Source: Bacteroidia bacterium (GTDB lineage Bacteria > Bacteroidota > Bacteroidia > NS11-12g > UBA955). Taken from it: DNA of 33,270 nt. The position numbers were made by a program, and so were the translations under genes. Shown here in pieces: positions 26,229 through 33,190 of the stretch. The notes under the pieces are model-generated. The model worked only from the letters and a program-made list of their open reading frames with translations. It was not told the DNA's origin and made no database searches. The stretch lies in the NCBI GenBank assembly GCA_030158725.1, contig JAOASJ010000119.1:74439-107708 (forward strand), read 5' to 3'. Positions within the stretch are counted from its first letter, which is position 1. Each line of letters starts with the position of its first letter.

Positions 26229-27054
26229 ACATATAGGATTGGGAATGTACATATTGCTGTTATCCATAACAGCATGTAAGCAGTCACCACCACCTGAAAT
26301 TAAAATAGTAGAAAAAACAGGTCCAGTTTATTTTTCTGGATATTATTGGGATTATAAAGACAGACCAACCCCTGTTGGGCCAGGGCCAAATAGATTCTTA
26401 GGAACAAAAGAAAATGCTTTTGTTGACAGCTTAGGACGTTTGCATTTAAAGATTAGTAAGAAGAATGGCTTTTGGTATTGCAGTGAAATTATAAGTGTTA
26501 AAGAATTTAAATATGGCACTTATGTTTTTACTTGTGAAAGTGATATTCGTAATTTTGATGAACGCGTTGTCTTTGGCTTTTTTACATGGGATGACCATTC
26601 ATTCCAAACGCAAGGAAATAGTGAAATAGATGTTGAATTTTCAAAATGGAATGCAGCTGGAGATACTTCAATGGTTACCTTTAGTGCACAGCCCGTTTGG
26701 TTTAGCAATCCAGCGCCTTATCCTGAGCGCACACACAAACCTTTAATTGCCCAACGCTACATTAGTAAATCAATGACCTATATGATGAAATGGACGCCTG
26801 AAGCGGTTACTTGGGAAAGTTATGAGGGTGATACTTATCCTGGAGCAAATAAGACATCGTCATGGAAGTTTGATAACACCAATATTACAAGGACTAAAAT
26901 TGAAGGTTCACAAGTGTCTAATCCTATAGTCGTGCCTGCCCCAGGCGACTCGACCAATGTGCGTTTTAATTTCTGGTTGCTCAATGGAGCTGCACCAAAC
27001 AATGGCTTAGAACATGAGATAATTGTTAAAAATTTCTCTTTTCAACCCTTATAA
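26218..27054 (+). CDS. GH16-like lipoprotein (concanavalin-type beta-glucanase)
   Basis: 278 residues. A lipoprotein signal (LGMYILLLSITAC) puts the lipid on C20, so the enzyme is membrane-anchored, probably at the cell surface. The jelly-roll core includes GFWYCSEIISVKEFKYGTYVF and NSEIDVEFSKW. The catalytic GH16 signature ExDxE is complete (E136 nucleophile, D138, E140 acid/base) and is of the shorter, non-bulged form found in lichenases and xyloglucan transglycosylases; laminarinases usually have ExDxxE. It would cut internal bonds of a beta-glucan. It is the last gene of the operon and overlaps the convergent kinase gene by six bases. Confidence 0.82.
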   Translation: MSIKHIGLGMYILLLSITACKQSPPPEIKIVEKTGPVYFSGYYWDYKDRPTPVGPGPNRFLGTKENAFVDSLGRLHLKISKKNGFWYCSEIISVKEFKYGTYVFTCESDIRNFDERVVFGFFTWDDHSFQTQGNSEIDVEFSKWNAAGDTSMVTFSAQPVWFSNPAPYPERTHKPLIAQRYISKSMTYMMKWTPEAVTWESYEGDTYPGANKTSSWKFDNTNITRTKIEGSQVSNPIVVPAPGDSTNVRFNFWLLNGAAPNNGLEHEIIVKNFSFQPL

Positions 27055-30000
27055 TTCGTTCAGGTGATTCTTCTTTAAGTCATTTATACACAACTCTATG
27101 GTTGTGATAAATTCTTGAACCATAAACTTATTAGGGAATTCCAAACCTTGTTCTTTAATGAACGATTGCATTTTAGTGGCCATTGCAGAGACTGAATGTA
27201 ATTCAAAATGAGCCAAGCTAGGTTTTAACTTATGTAAGTGTTTTGAAAATGCAATTACATCATTGTTTTTATAGGCGTTTGATAAGTCTTCTAAGTAGTT
27301 AGGTGTTTCGCTAACAAATAGGGCCACCATTTTATCTACAAATTCTTTTTTGCCATTCGAAATTAAATTAAGATGGTTTAGGCTATACAATGGTTCATTC
27401 AAGTTTTCTTTACCTTCATTTTGGTTAAGAATGATATTCCTTTTGTGAATTGCATTAATAATTACTGCATTTAACGTTTTCTCATCAAATGGTTTTGTGA
27501 TGCAATGGCTAAAGCCCATACTTAAGTATTTTTTAGCGTCTCCTAAGAGCGCATTGGCTGTTAAAGCAATGATAGGCGTACCGTTGTAGTTATGAGAGCT
27601 AATAATCTCTTTACTGGCTTCTATTCCATCTTTTTCAGGCATTTGGATGTCCATTAAGATAATGTCATATTTGTTTTTCAAATAGGCTTCTACAACTTCA
27701 TTTCCATCATTAACAATGGTAACATCGCAACCCCATGCACTTAAAATGTGGTTGAGCATAAATCGGTTGATTTCTACATCTTCTGCGGCAAGAACTTTAA
27801 TGCCTTGAAGAGACTCGGTATTGGCCAAGTTTTCATCAATAATTTCTGATTCGTTTTCTAATTCGTCTGAACCTTGAGCAAAAGGTATTTGAATTGTGAA
27901 TGTGCTGCCTTTGCCATATTCGCTTTCAACTGTAATACTTCCACCTTGCATTTCAATAATAGATTGGCAGATGCTTAAGCCTAATCCAGTTCCACCGTAT
28001 AGACGGGCAATTTCTTTTCCACCTTGAGAATATGGATCAAAAATATGTTCAATTTGTTCTTCTTTTATGCCTATTCCAGTATCCGAAATAACAATTTCCA
28101 CCCAAGTTAAATCATTCTTTTTATGAGAGATTTTTACTTTTAATCCTATCTTCCCATTACTTGTAAATTTAATGGCATTTCCCAAAAGGTTATTTATAAC
28201 TTGGGTCAGTCTATGAGGGTCGCCACTAACTGTGAAGTTCACAGGTAATTCACTCATGAACTGAAGTTTCAAACCTTTCTCAGCTGCTCTATGGTGAAAG
28301 GTTTCTATTGATTTTTCAATCCTAGCTTCTAGGTCAAATGTTAAGCTTTCTAAAGAAATTTTACCTGAATTAATTTTTTCTAAATCTAAGATGTCATTAA
28401 CAATTGCAAGTAGATTGTCTGCCGAATCACTAATGATATTTAGATACTTTCTTTGGGTTTCATCAAGCTTGGTTTTTGCTAAAATTTTTGTCATGCCCAA
28501 GAATGCATTCATTGGCGTTCTTACTTCATGACTCATCTGTGCTAAGAACTCAGATTTTGCAATGGTAGATTTTTCAGCAATTTCTTTAGCTTTAAATGCA
28601 TTGTTTTCAAGTTGATTTCTCTCAATAGCATTTGATATACTGTTGGCAAAACTTTGTAACAAAGCAATTTCATCATCTGACCATTCTCTGTCGTTTGTGC
28701 AATCATCATAACCCACAAATCCCCAGAAGAAGTCTTTGTGCATTATAGGGATAATTAATATTGAACGAATTCCTTGAGCCTGCAATAAATCTCTAACCTC
28801 TTTGCTTTTTATCTCACTTACTATTGCTTTAAATGGTTCTTTTTTGTAAAGTGTGTCGAGAATATTGCCGAAAATGTTAATTGGTACATTTTGCAATTCT
28901 GGATTGTCGATTTGAGCTGGAGTGTCGTTGTTGGTCCATTCAAATCTTTGAGAAGTAAGGAAATCTAGTTGTTCAGGATCAAAACTATTTTCAAATAGAT
29001 AGGTACGGTCAACATTAACAGCATGGCCTATCCAAGGTAAAGATTTGTAGATGGCATTATAGAAATTGGGATTCGATAAAAGCTCATTTGTTGCCAAGGC
29101 AATAGCATTTAACATGCCTTGTTTGCGCAATAAAGCTTGTTCGAAGTTTCTTCTCATTGTTATGTCACGAGAACTTGCTATGATATACCCAGTGTCTGCA
29201 ACTTTAAGATATTTAACAGTTACTTCAACAGGGAAACTAAATCCAGTTTTTACATTTATGTTTTCACCTTCTACAATAATACTTTCATTTTTCTTCAGCG
29301 TCGAAACATGCTCTTCCCACACCAATTCATCGTTAAATAGCTGTTCAAAGTCTTGTACAAAATATTCGTTCACACGCTTAGCTTCTATACCCAGTCTTCT
29401 AATTGCTTCTGAATTTAGATAAAATAGACGGCCATCTTCTTGTGAAACCTGCATGGCATCATAAGAGTTGTCAATAATAAATTGAGATAAAGTTAGATTT
29501 CTATTGGCTTCCATTAAAGCCAATTCGTTCTTTTTGCTTTGGGTAATATTTAAACCATACCCGATAACCATAGTAACCTCGTTTTGAGCGTTCAAAACGG
29601 GATACATCATACGCATATGGTATTCTTTATTTCCGTCTGGGGTTACTATTTCTTCATACCAGGTATGAACATTTTTGCTTTCGAAAGCAGATGTGAAATG
29701 TTTCCGTCTTTCATCAGCAATAGAAATTGGCTTGTTTCTGTAAGTGCAATAGTCGTAATCGGTTTTGCCAATAATCCACTCTCGAATTTCTTTGTTTTTA
29801 ATTCCGTAAGGATTAACAAATAAGTAGCGGTGGTCTTTGTCGAAGGCTGCTATATCTGCTGGAATTTCATTCAGGATTTCTTCGTAAAACTCTTCTTGCT
29901 CTTTTATTTTAATTTGAGCCAATTCGTCTTTGGTGACATCGATGTAAACCCATAGATGTCCATCGTAAATGTCTTCTTTCCAAAGAGGAATATAGTCGCG

Positions 30001-30471
30001 TCTGAAATATCTTCCATCTTTAAGTTTAAGAAGTACTTTTTCAACTTTTGTTTTATCCTTGAGAGATCTGTCTATTTCATCTAAAAACCCAATTTCATCC
30101 TCAAACATTTTAGATGTGTCACCGGCAGAGGCCGCACAGTCAAAACCCAGCATTTGCTCGGGACTCAAAGGGATACCAAAAAGTTTTGTAAACGTCTCAT
30201 TAACTAAGACAATTTTCCTTTCTGAATTTTCTAAAAGTAAACCAAGTTGAATATTGTCAAGTATGAGATTTAGTTGTCTGCTATTAACTTCCAAACCCTC
30301 TTTTTTGCTCGGTTTTTCAGCACTAATTTGGTGTGCTAAATGTGCCAATTGCACCTCTAACTGTTTAATTGTATTGGATTGCTCGAGAATTTGATTCTCA
30401 GCAGCTAATAGTTTCTCGGAAATCTTATCAGGATTTAATTCCTTAGAATCAGGAGTATTTGTGTTATTCAT
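27049..30471 (-). CDS. Soluble hybrid histidine kinase: PAS-PAS-PAS-GAF-HisKA-HATPase-receiver-Hpt
   Basis: 1140 residues without a signal peptide or membrane helix, so it senses an internal cue. A coiled N-terminus (15-60) leads to PAS domains at about 68-185, 192-315 and 325-445, each ending in a D-x-T/N-x-T-like PAC motif (VYIDVTKDE, GYGLNITQSK, SSRDITMRR). A GAF domain lies at about 455-620. HisKA has MSHEVRTPMNAFLGM with the phospho-His; the ATPase domain has VINNLLGNAIKF (N box), SDTGIGIK (G1) and GGTGLGLSIC (G2). The receiver has DIILMDIQMPEKDG with the phospho-Asp. The C-terminal Hpt has KHLHKLKPSLAHF. All phosphorelay residues are intact. It lies 49 bases after the LytTR regulator gene, so the two are probably one operon. 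Confidence 0.93.
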   Translation of the reverse strand: MNNTNTPDSKELNPDKISEKLLAAENQILEQSNTIKQLEVQLAHLAHQISAEKPSKKEGLEVNSRQLNLILDNIQLGLLLENSERKIVLVNETFTKLFGIPLSPEQMLGFDCAASAGDTSKMFEDEIGFLDEIDRSLKDKTKVEKVLLKLKDGRYFRRDYIPLWKEDIYDGHLWVYIDVTKDELAQIKIKEQEEFYEEILNEIPADIAAFDKDHRYLFVNPYGIKNKEIREWIIGKTDYDYCTYRNKPISIADERRKHFTSAFESKNVHTWYEEIVTPDGNKEYHMRMMYPVLNAQNEVTMVIGYGLNITQSKKNELALMEANRNLTLSQFIIDNSYDAMQVSQEDGRLFYLNSEAIRRLGIEAKRVNEYFVQDFEQLFNDELVWEEHVSTLKKNESIIVEGENINVKTGFSFPVEVTVKYLKVADTGYIIASSRDITMRRNFEQALLRKQGMLNAIALATNELLSNPNFYNAIYKSLPWIGHAVNVDRTYLFENSFDPEQLDFLTSQRFEWTNNDTPAQIDNPELQNVPINIFGNILDTLYKKEPFKAIVSEIKSKEVRDLLQAQGIRSILIIPIMHKDFFWGFVGYDDCTNDREWSDDEIALLQSFANSISNAIERNQLENNAFKAKEIAEKSTIAKSEFLAQMSHEVRTPMNAFLGMTKILAKTKLDETQRKYLNIISDSADNLLAIVNDILDLEKINSGKISLESLTFDLEARIEKSIETFHHRAAEKGLKLQFMSELPVNFTVSGDPHRLTQVINNLLGNAIKFTSNGKIGLKVKISHKKNDLTWVEIVISDTGIGIKEEQIEHIFDPYSQGGKEIARLYGGTGLGLSICQSIIEMQGGSITVESEYGKGSTFTIQIPFAQGSDELENESEIIDENLANTESLQGIKVLAAEDVEINRFMLNHILSAWGCDVTIVNDGNEVVEAYLKNKYDIILMDIQMPEKDGIEASKEIISSHNYNGTPIIALTANALLGDAKKYLSMGFSHCITKPFDEKTLNAVIINAIHKRNIILNQNEGKENLNEPLYSLNHLNLISNGKKEFVDKMVALFVSETPNYLEDLSNAYKNNDVIAFSKHLHKLKPSLAHFELHSVSAMATKMQSFIKEQGLEFPNKFMVQEFITTIELCINDLKKNHLNEL

Positions 30472-30520
30472 AATAAACGGCGCGCTCTAAATGCGCTTAT
30501 TCAAAACATAATAAAAAAGC

Positions 30521-31270
30521 TTAAAGCTTTTTATCTTTTATAATAGATCTCAAGAATTCATCTTTTTTAGCTCTTGAAATTTCAATTCTGCTGCCGTCTT
30601 GCATGACAACCATACCATCGCCTTCGTTTTTGATAATTTCACGAATTTTATTCAAGTTAACGAAATGGCTGCGGTGCAATTTGTAGAAAGGATGTTTGGC
30701 CAAAATGGTTTCATAATAGTTCATTTTTTTAGTTGAATTGATTTTGGTTCCATCCTCTAAAAAAATGTCTGTATATGATCCAGCTGCTTCCATTCTCAAA
30801 ATTTGCTGAATGTCAATAAATATAGTCTTATCTTGTCTATTAACAACTAAAATGTTGTCAGAGATTTCATGTTCATTGTTTGTTGCACCAGATTGTTTTT
30901 CCAATTTGTTTAAACATTCTCTGATATCGGTAATGCTAACTGGTTTTTTAAGGAAATCGAAAACCGAGTGACGGAAAGCCTTAAGTGCATATTCATCGTG
31001 TGAGCTTACAATAATAATTTTTGCTTTTGACTGATCTGATATTGCGCGAATTAATTCAAATCCGCTTAATTCAGGCATCTCAATGTCTAGAAAAATTAAA
31101 TCTATTTTTTCTGAATTGATATATTTTAATGCATCTGTTGCGACATTAAATGTATTAATTATTTCAATGTCGTTGCTAAAAAACTCATTGCAAAGGTGTT
31201 CAAAAACTGCAATGTTTTGTGGCTCATCATCTACGATGATGCATTTGTATTTGTTGTCTGTGCTGCTCAT
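30521..31270 (-). CDS. LytTR-family response regulator
   Basis: 249 residues. The receiver (about 8-125) has the acidic pair in IIVDDEPQN, the phospho-acceptor D62 in IDLIFLDIEMPELSG, a serine in IIIVSSHDEY and the lysine in FDFLKKPV, all canonical. The C-terminal LytTR DNA-binding domain (about 145-245) contains ILRMEAAGSYTDIFLEDG, YKLHRSHFVNLNKI and GSRIEISRAKK. Such proteins are dimeric activators that bind spaced direct repeats. The gene lies just upstream of the hybrid kinase, its likely partner via the Hpt domain. Targets are not identifiable here; the glucan operon is one possibility by proximity only. Confidence 0.94.
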   Translation of the reverse strand: MSSTDNKYKCIIVDDEPQNIAVFEHLCNEFFSNDIEIINTFNVATDALKYINSEKIDLIFLDIEMPELSGFELIRAISDQSKAKIIIVSSHDEYALKAFRHSVFDFLKKPVSITDIRECLNKLEKQSGATNNEHEISDNILVVNRQDKTIFIDIQQILRMEAAGSYTDIFLEDGTKINSTKKMNYYETILAKHPFYKLHRSHFVNLNKIREIIKNEGDGMVVMQDGSRIEISRAKKDEFLRSIIKDKKL

Positions 31271-31405
31271 GTTGTTTTTAGTTTATAAATTTGTAAAAGT
31301 CTAAATAGTAATTGAAAACTATATTTTTTTTCTTGAATTTATTACAAATTTACAAATTCTATTCAAAGTTGTATATTTTTTTTATTAAATTATACTAAAA
31401 TCACT

Positions 31406-31459
31406 AAAAAACAATACTCACTATGAACCATTTAACTGAAAATTGGCTCATAGTGAGTA
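31406..31459 (-). terminator. Terminator-like long dyad after the LuxR-type regulator
   Basis: TACTCACTATGA (31415-31426) and TCATAGTGAGTA (31448-31459) are perfect 12-base complements with a 21-base loop that can pair further (CCATTT with AAATTGG). On the minus strand the hairpin is followed by TTGTTTTTT, so it should end transcripts of the regulator gene before the LytTR gene. The perfect dyad could also serve as a binding site upstream of the LytTR promoter. Confidence 0.65.
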
Positions 31460-31484
31460 AGTTATGATCTTAGGGTTGCTTGAT

Positions 31485-32117
31485 TTAGCTAACTAGTTTT
31501 AGAGAAACTGCTTTTTTAATTAATCCTGCAGAATTTTTTACATCCAATTTGCGGCAAAGTTTTCTTTTGTAGTAATATAATTTACCTCTTGGCATTTTAA
31601 GTTTCTCTACCAAATCAACTTCAGTCATTTCATCAGAAATGTATTGTAACAGGGTTAATTCAAATTCACTCAAAGTACTGGTTTCCATTTTCTTGTTGCT
31701 CGGTGTTTTTCTTAACAAGCGCAAGACAAGGTTTGAATCAATATAGTATTCATTGTTAAATACTTTATAAATAGCAAATTCCAATTCTCTTTCTTTAAAA
31801 TCTTTGATTAGGAAACCATTGGCATTTGAAGAAAGACAGTTGTGTAAATCACTTTCATCACTTATCGACATCATGATTACTTTGCAATCAGGATTGTTTG
31901 ATTTAATTGTGTGGCAAAATTTAATACCACCAATGTCAGGAAGCATAATATTTAACAGAACAAGATCAGAACCTTTGTCAGATTTTAAGAAGTCAGCACC
32001 TGTTGCATAAATAGCTATTTCGCTATTTTGTGTTGCTGGCAAGCTTTGAAGAATAACTTTGATGCCTAAAGCATAAAAATTATTGTTGCCAATGATTGAA
32101 ATTTTTGAAATGTTCAT
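31485..32117 (-). CDS. LuxR-type regulator with a degenerate receiver (no phospho-acceptor Asp)
   Basis: 210 residues. The N-terminal half (about 5-120) folds like a NarL-type receiver, but the acceptor position is asparagine N56 (DLVLLNIMLPD, codon AAT), and the usual acidic pair is replaced by NNN (11-13). The switch serine (about S84, IMMSISDES) and lysine K105 (GFLIKDF) remain. The C-terminal half (about 145-208) is a helix-turn-helix of GerE/LuxR style (LSEFELTLLQYISDEM, LYYYKRKLCRKLDVKNSAGLIKKAV). It is probably an orphan, phosphorylation-independent DNA-binding protein. It is separated from the LytTR gene by a terminator-like dyad, so it is likely its own unit. Confidence 0.85.
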   Translation of the reverse strand: MNISKISIIGNNNFYALGIKVILQSLPATQNSEIAIYATGADFLKSDKGSDLVLLNIMLPDIGGIKFCHTIKSNNPDCKVIMMSISDESDLHNCLSSNANGFLIKDFKERELEFAIYKVFNNEYYIDSNLVLRLLRKTPSNKKMETSTLSEFELTLLQYISDEMTEVDLVEKLKMPRGKLYYYKRKLCRKLDVKNSAGLIKKAVSLKLVS

Positions 32118-32550
32118 TTTCGTCTAATACTATAATTAACTTATTGTGGTGCAAAAGTGAAAATAAAATCAGACCTATTTTTAGGGGTTTTCTTGAATAT
32201 GTATATAATTCTCTCGAATGGTATATTAAATATTAATTACTTGACTTTTTAGGCCGATTTTAGCTGACAAAAGGCGTATAATTTCAAACTTAAGTATGTT
32301 TTTTTCTATTAAAAGTTTAAAAAAAGTCAGTAAAAGTTATGTTACAAATCTCAGTAATACAATATTTTGTAAAATTAATATCAAACATTGTTGCTTAATG
32401 TTTATGGAACTGGATAAAAATAGTATCTTTAAACTTTCTGTCTATGTTCTTGAGCTAATTATTCGTTTGAACGCAGTGTAAATATTTTCAATTTTGTAAG
32501 CTCCTATGGTTAACATTTTACAAAATTAATAACTGGAATATTGTAATAAC
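32118..32550. other. Gene-poor AT-rich spacer with one ECF-like -10 octamer
   Basis: No convincing gene: a 61-codon frame at 32296-32481 has no conserved character and is a string of common AT codons. The region contains a third CGTCTAAT (32121-32128, plus strand) with GAAAT 18 bases upstream, a weak ECF promoter candidate. It also holds the inverted pair ATTTTGTAA (32491-32499) / TTACAAAAT (32518-32526), and the symmetric CCTATTTTTAGG (32174-32185). Confidence 0.45.
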
Positions 32551-32586
32551 AAAAAAGCCATGGTGAATGTTCACAATGGCTCTTTT
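32551..32586. terminator. Bidirectional hairpin terminator at the end of the candidate small RNA
   Basis: AAAAAAGCCATGGTGAA pairs with TTCACAATGGCTCTTTT with one mismatch in the stem and a two-base centre. On the minus strand the stem is followed by TTTTTTGTTATT; on the plus strand by TCTTTTG. No annotated gene ends here, which points to a non-coding transcript. Confidence 0.65.
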
Positions 32587-32636
32587 GCATCAGCGTATGA
32601 AATGGACTCTTAGATTACTAAACTAAGAATTGCATT
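32553..32636 (-). ncRNA. Candidate ECF-sigma-controlled small RNA, about 85 nt
   Basis: The unit is defined by a strong ECF-type promoter at its 5' side and an intrinsic terminator at its 3' side, with no gene between. Within it CTTAG and CTAAG (32609-32613, 32623-32627) form an upstream hairpin, then a single-stranded stretch of about 25 nt precedes the terminator stem. The longest reading frame from an ATG is five codons. A leader or attenuator for the LuxR-type regulator gene about 430 bases downstream is the main alternative. No known RNA family is recognised. Confidence 0.4.
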
Positions 32637-32641
32637 TACCT

Positions 32642-32672
32642 ATTAGACGCAGGTTTCATTGCGAACGTTTCA
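32642..32672 (-). promoter_or_regulatory. Candidate ECF-sigma promoter of the small RNA
   Basis: On the minus strand TGAAAC (32672-32667), 17 bases, CGTCTAAT (32649-32642). AATGAAAC occurs twice in tandem, 14 bases apart, so the -35 is duplicated. The -10 octamer is identical to that upstream of the T9SS type B gene at 552-559. The start would be near 32636. Confidence 0.5.
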
Positions 32673-32767
32673 TTTAAAATGTATTATGACCAAAATATGA
32701 CAAATTCTTGAAGTATCTAAGTAAGTGAGTCGCGTAAACTTTGCATGGTTTAGCGCCTAAAAGTAAT

Positions 32768-32775
32768 TACTTTTG
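32768..32775 (+). promoter_or_regulatory. -7 element of tRNA-Arg
   Basis: TACTTTTG fits TAnnTTTG exactly and would start transcription about five bases before the mature tRNA. The nearest upstream TTTG (32740-32743) is 24 bases away, longer than usual. Confidence 0.45.
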
Positions 32776-32786
32776 CGCCCATAAAT

Positions 32787-32858
32787 GGCTCCATAGTTCA
32801 ACGGATAGAACGAGGGTTTCCGAAACCCTAAATTCAGGTTCGATCCCTGATGGGGCCA
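32787..32858 (+). tRNA. tRNA-Arg (anticodon CCG)
   Basis: A complete 72-nt cloverleaf: acceptor GGCTCCA pairs with TGGGGCC (one G-T), D stem GTTC/GAAC, anticodon stem AGGGT/ACCCT with loop TTCCGAA, T stem TCAGG/CCTGA with loop TTCGATC, discriminator A. The anticodon CCG reads CGG (arginine). CCA is not encoded; the next bases are CGA. Confidence 0.95.
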
Positions 32859-32866
32859 CGAAAATT

Positions 32867-32892
32867 AAAACCGCCCTAAAGGCGGTTTTTTT
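32867..32892 (+). terminator. Intrinsic terminator after tRNA-Arg
   Basis: AAAACCGCC, loop CTAAA, GGCGGTTTTTTT. The fold extends outward because CACGAAAAT (32857-32865) complements ATTTTCGTG downstream (32893-32901), giving a longer interrupted stem that begins in the last bases of the tRNA. Confidence 0.92.
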
Positions 32893-32902
32893 ATTTTCGT
32901 GT

Positions 32903-32949
32903 GCCCCGTACCGTGTTTGTAGCGAAGCGAAAAACTCTGGTACTGGGGC
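32903..32949. repeat. REP-like hairpin, family A copy 1
   Basis: Arms GCCCCGTACC and GGTACTGGGGC flank a centre with GTAGCGAAGCGAA and ACTCT. The sequence closely resembles copy 2 about 100 bases downstream, sharing CCGTACCGTG and CTCTGGTA. Confidence 0.7.
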
Positions 32950-33005
32950 TTTATCAATATTCGTTCAGACCTTTTTTAATTATCATCGGGCTTTTACAAC
33001 ACGGG

Positions 33006-33056
33006 GTGTGACCCGTACCGTGACGAAACGAAGTGTAGTCTCTGGTATGGGGACAC
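33006..33056. repeat. REP-like hairpin, family A copy 2
   Basis: Arms GTGTGACCCGTACC and GGTATGGGGACAC pair with few mismatches around a centre containing GACGAAACGAAG and TCTCT. Sequence differences from copy 1 fall partly in paired positions and keep the stem, suggesting the fold matters. Confidence 0.7.
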
Positions 33057-33088
33057 TTCACAACAGAGCGAGAGTGGGAGCGACAGTG

Positions 33089-33114
33089 TTCACCGAAGCT
33101 TTAGCGAAGGTGAA
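33089..33114. repeat. REP-like hairpin, family B copy 1
   Basis: TTCACC and GGTGAA enclose GAAGCTTTAGCGAA. AGAGT (33071-33075) and ACTCT further out may extend the fold. Confidence 0.7.
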
Positions 33115-33162
33115 TGCGGACATTCTAACTCTCATTTTTGCTTGTCCTTTGCAGCTTTTATT

Positions 33163-33190
33163 TATCACCGTAGCTTAAGCGAAGGTGATA
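33163..33190. repeat. REP-like hairpin, family B copy 2
   Basis: TATCACC and GGTGATA enclose GTAGCTTAAGCGAA. It matches copy 1 except for compensating changes in the outer arm (TTC...GAA versus ATC...GAT). Confidence 0.7.

Noticed and set aside
32174-32185. CCTATTTTTAGG symmetric site upstream of the LuxR-type regulator
   Set aside because: Only four paired bases per arm in AT-rich DNA; likely chance.
32296-32481. 61-codon plus-strand open frame
   Set aside because: No start context, low-complexity AT codons, no conserved motif; treated as chance.
32741-33178. 145-codon plus-strand open frame
   Set aside because: It runs through tRNA-Arg, its terminator and three REP-like hairpins; the translation has no protein character.
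32903-33190. Possible CRISPR array
   Set aside because: Copies are few, imperfect, unevenly spaced and of two kinds; no cas genes nearby.
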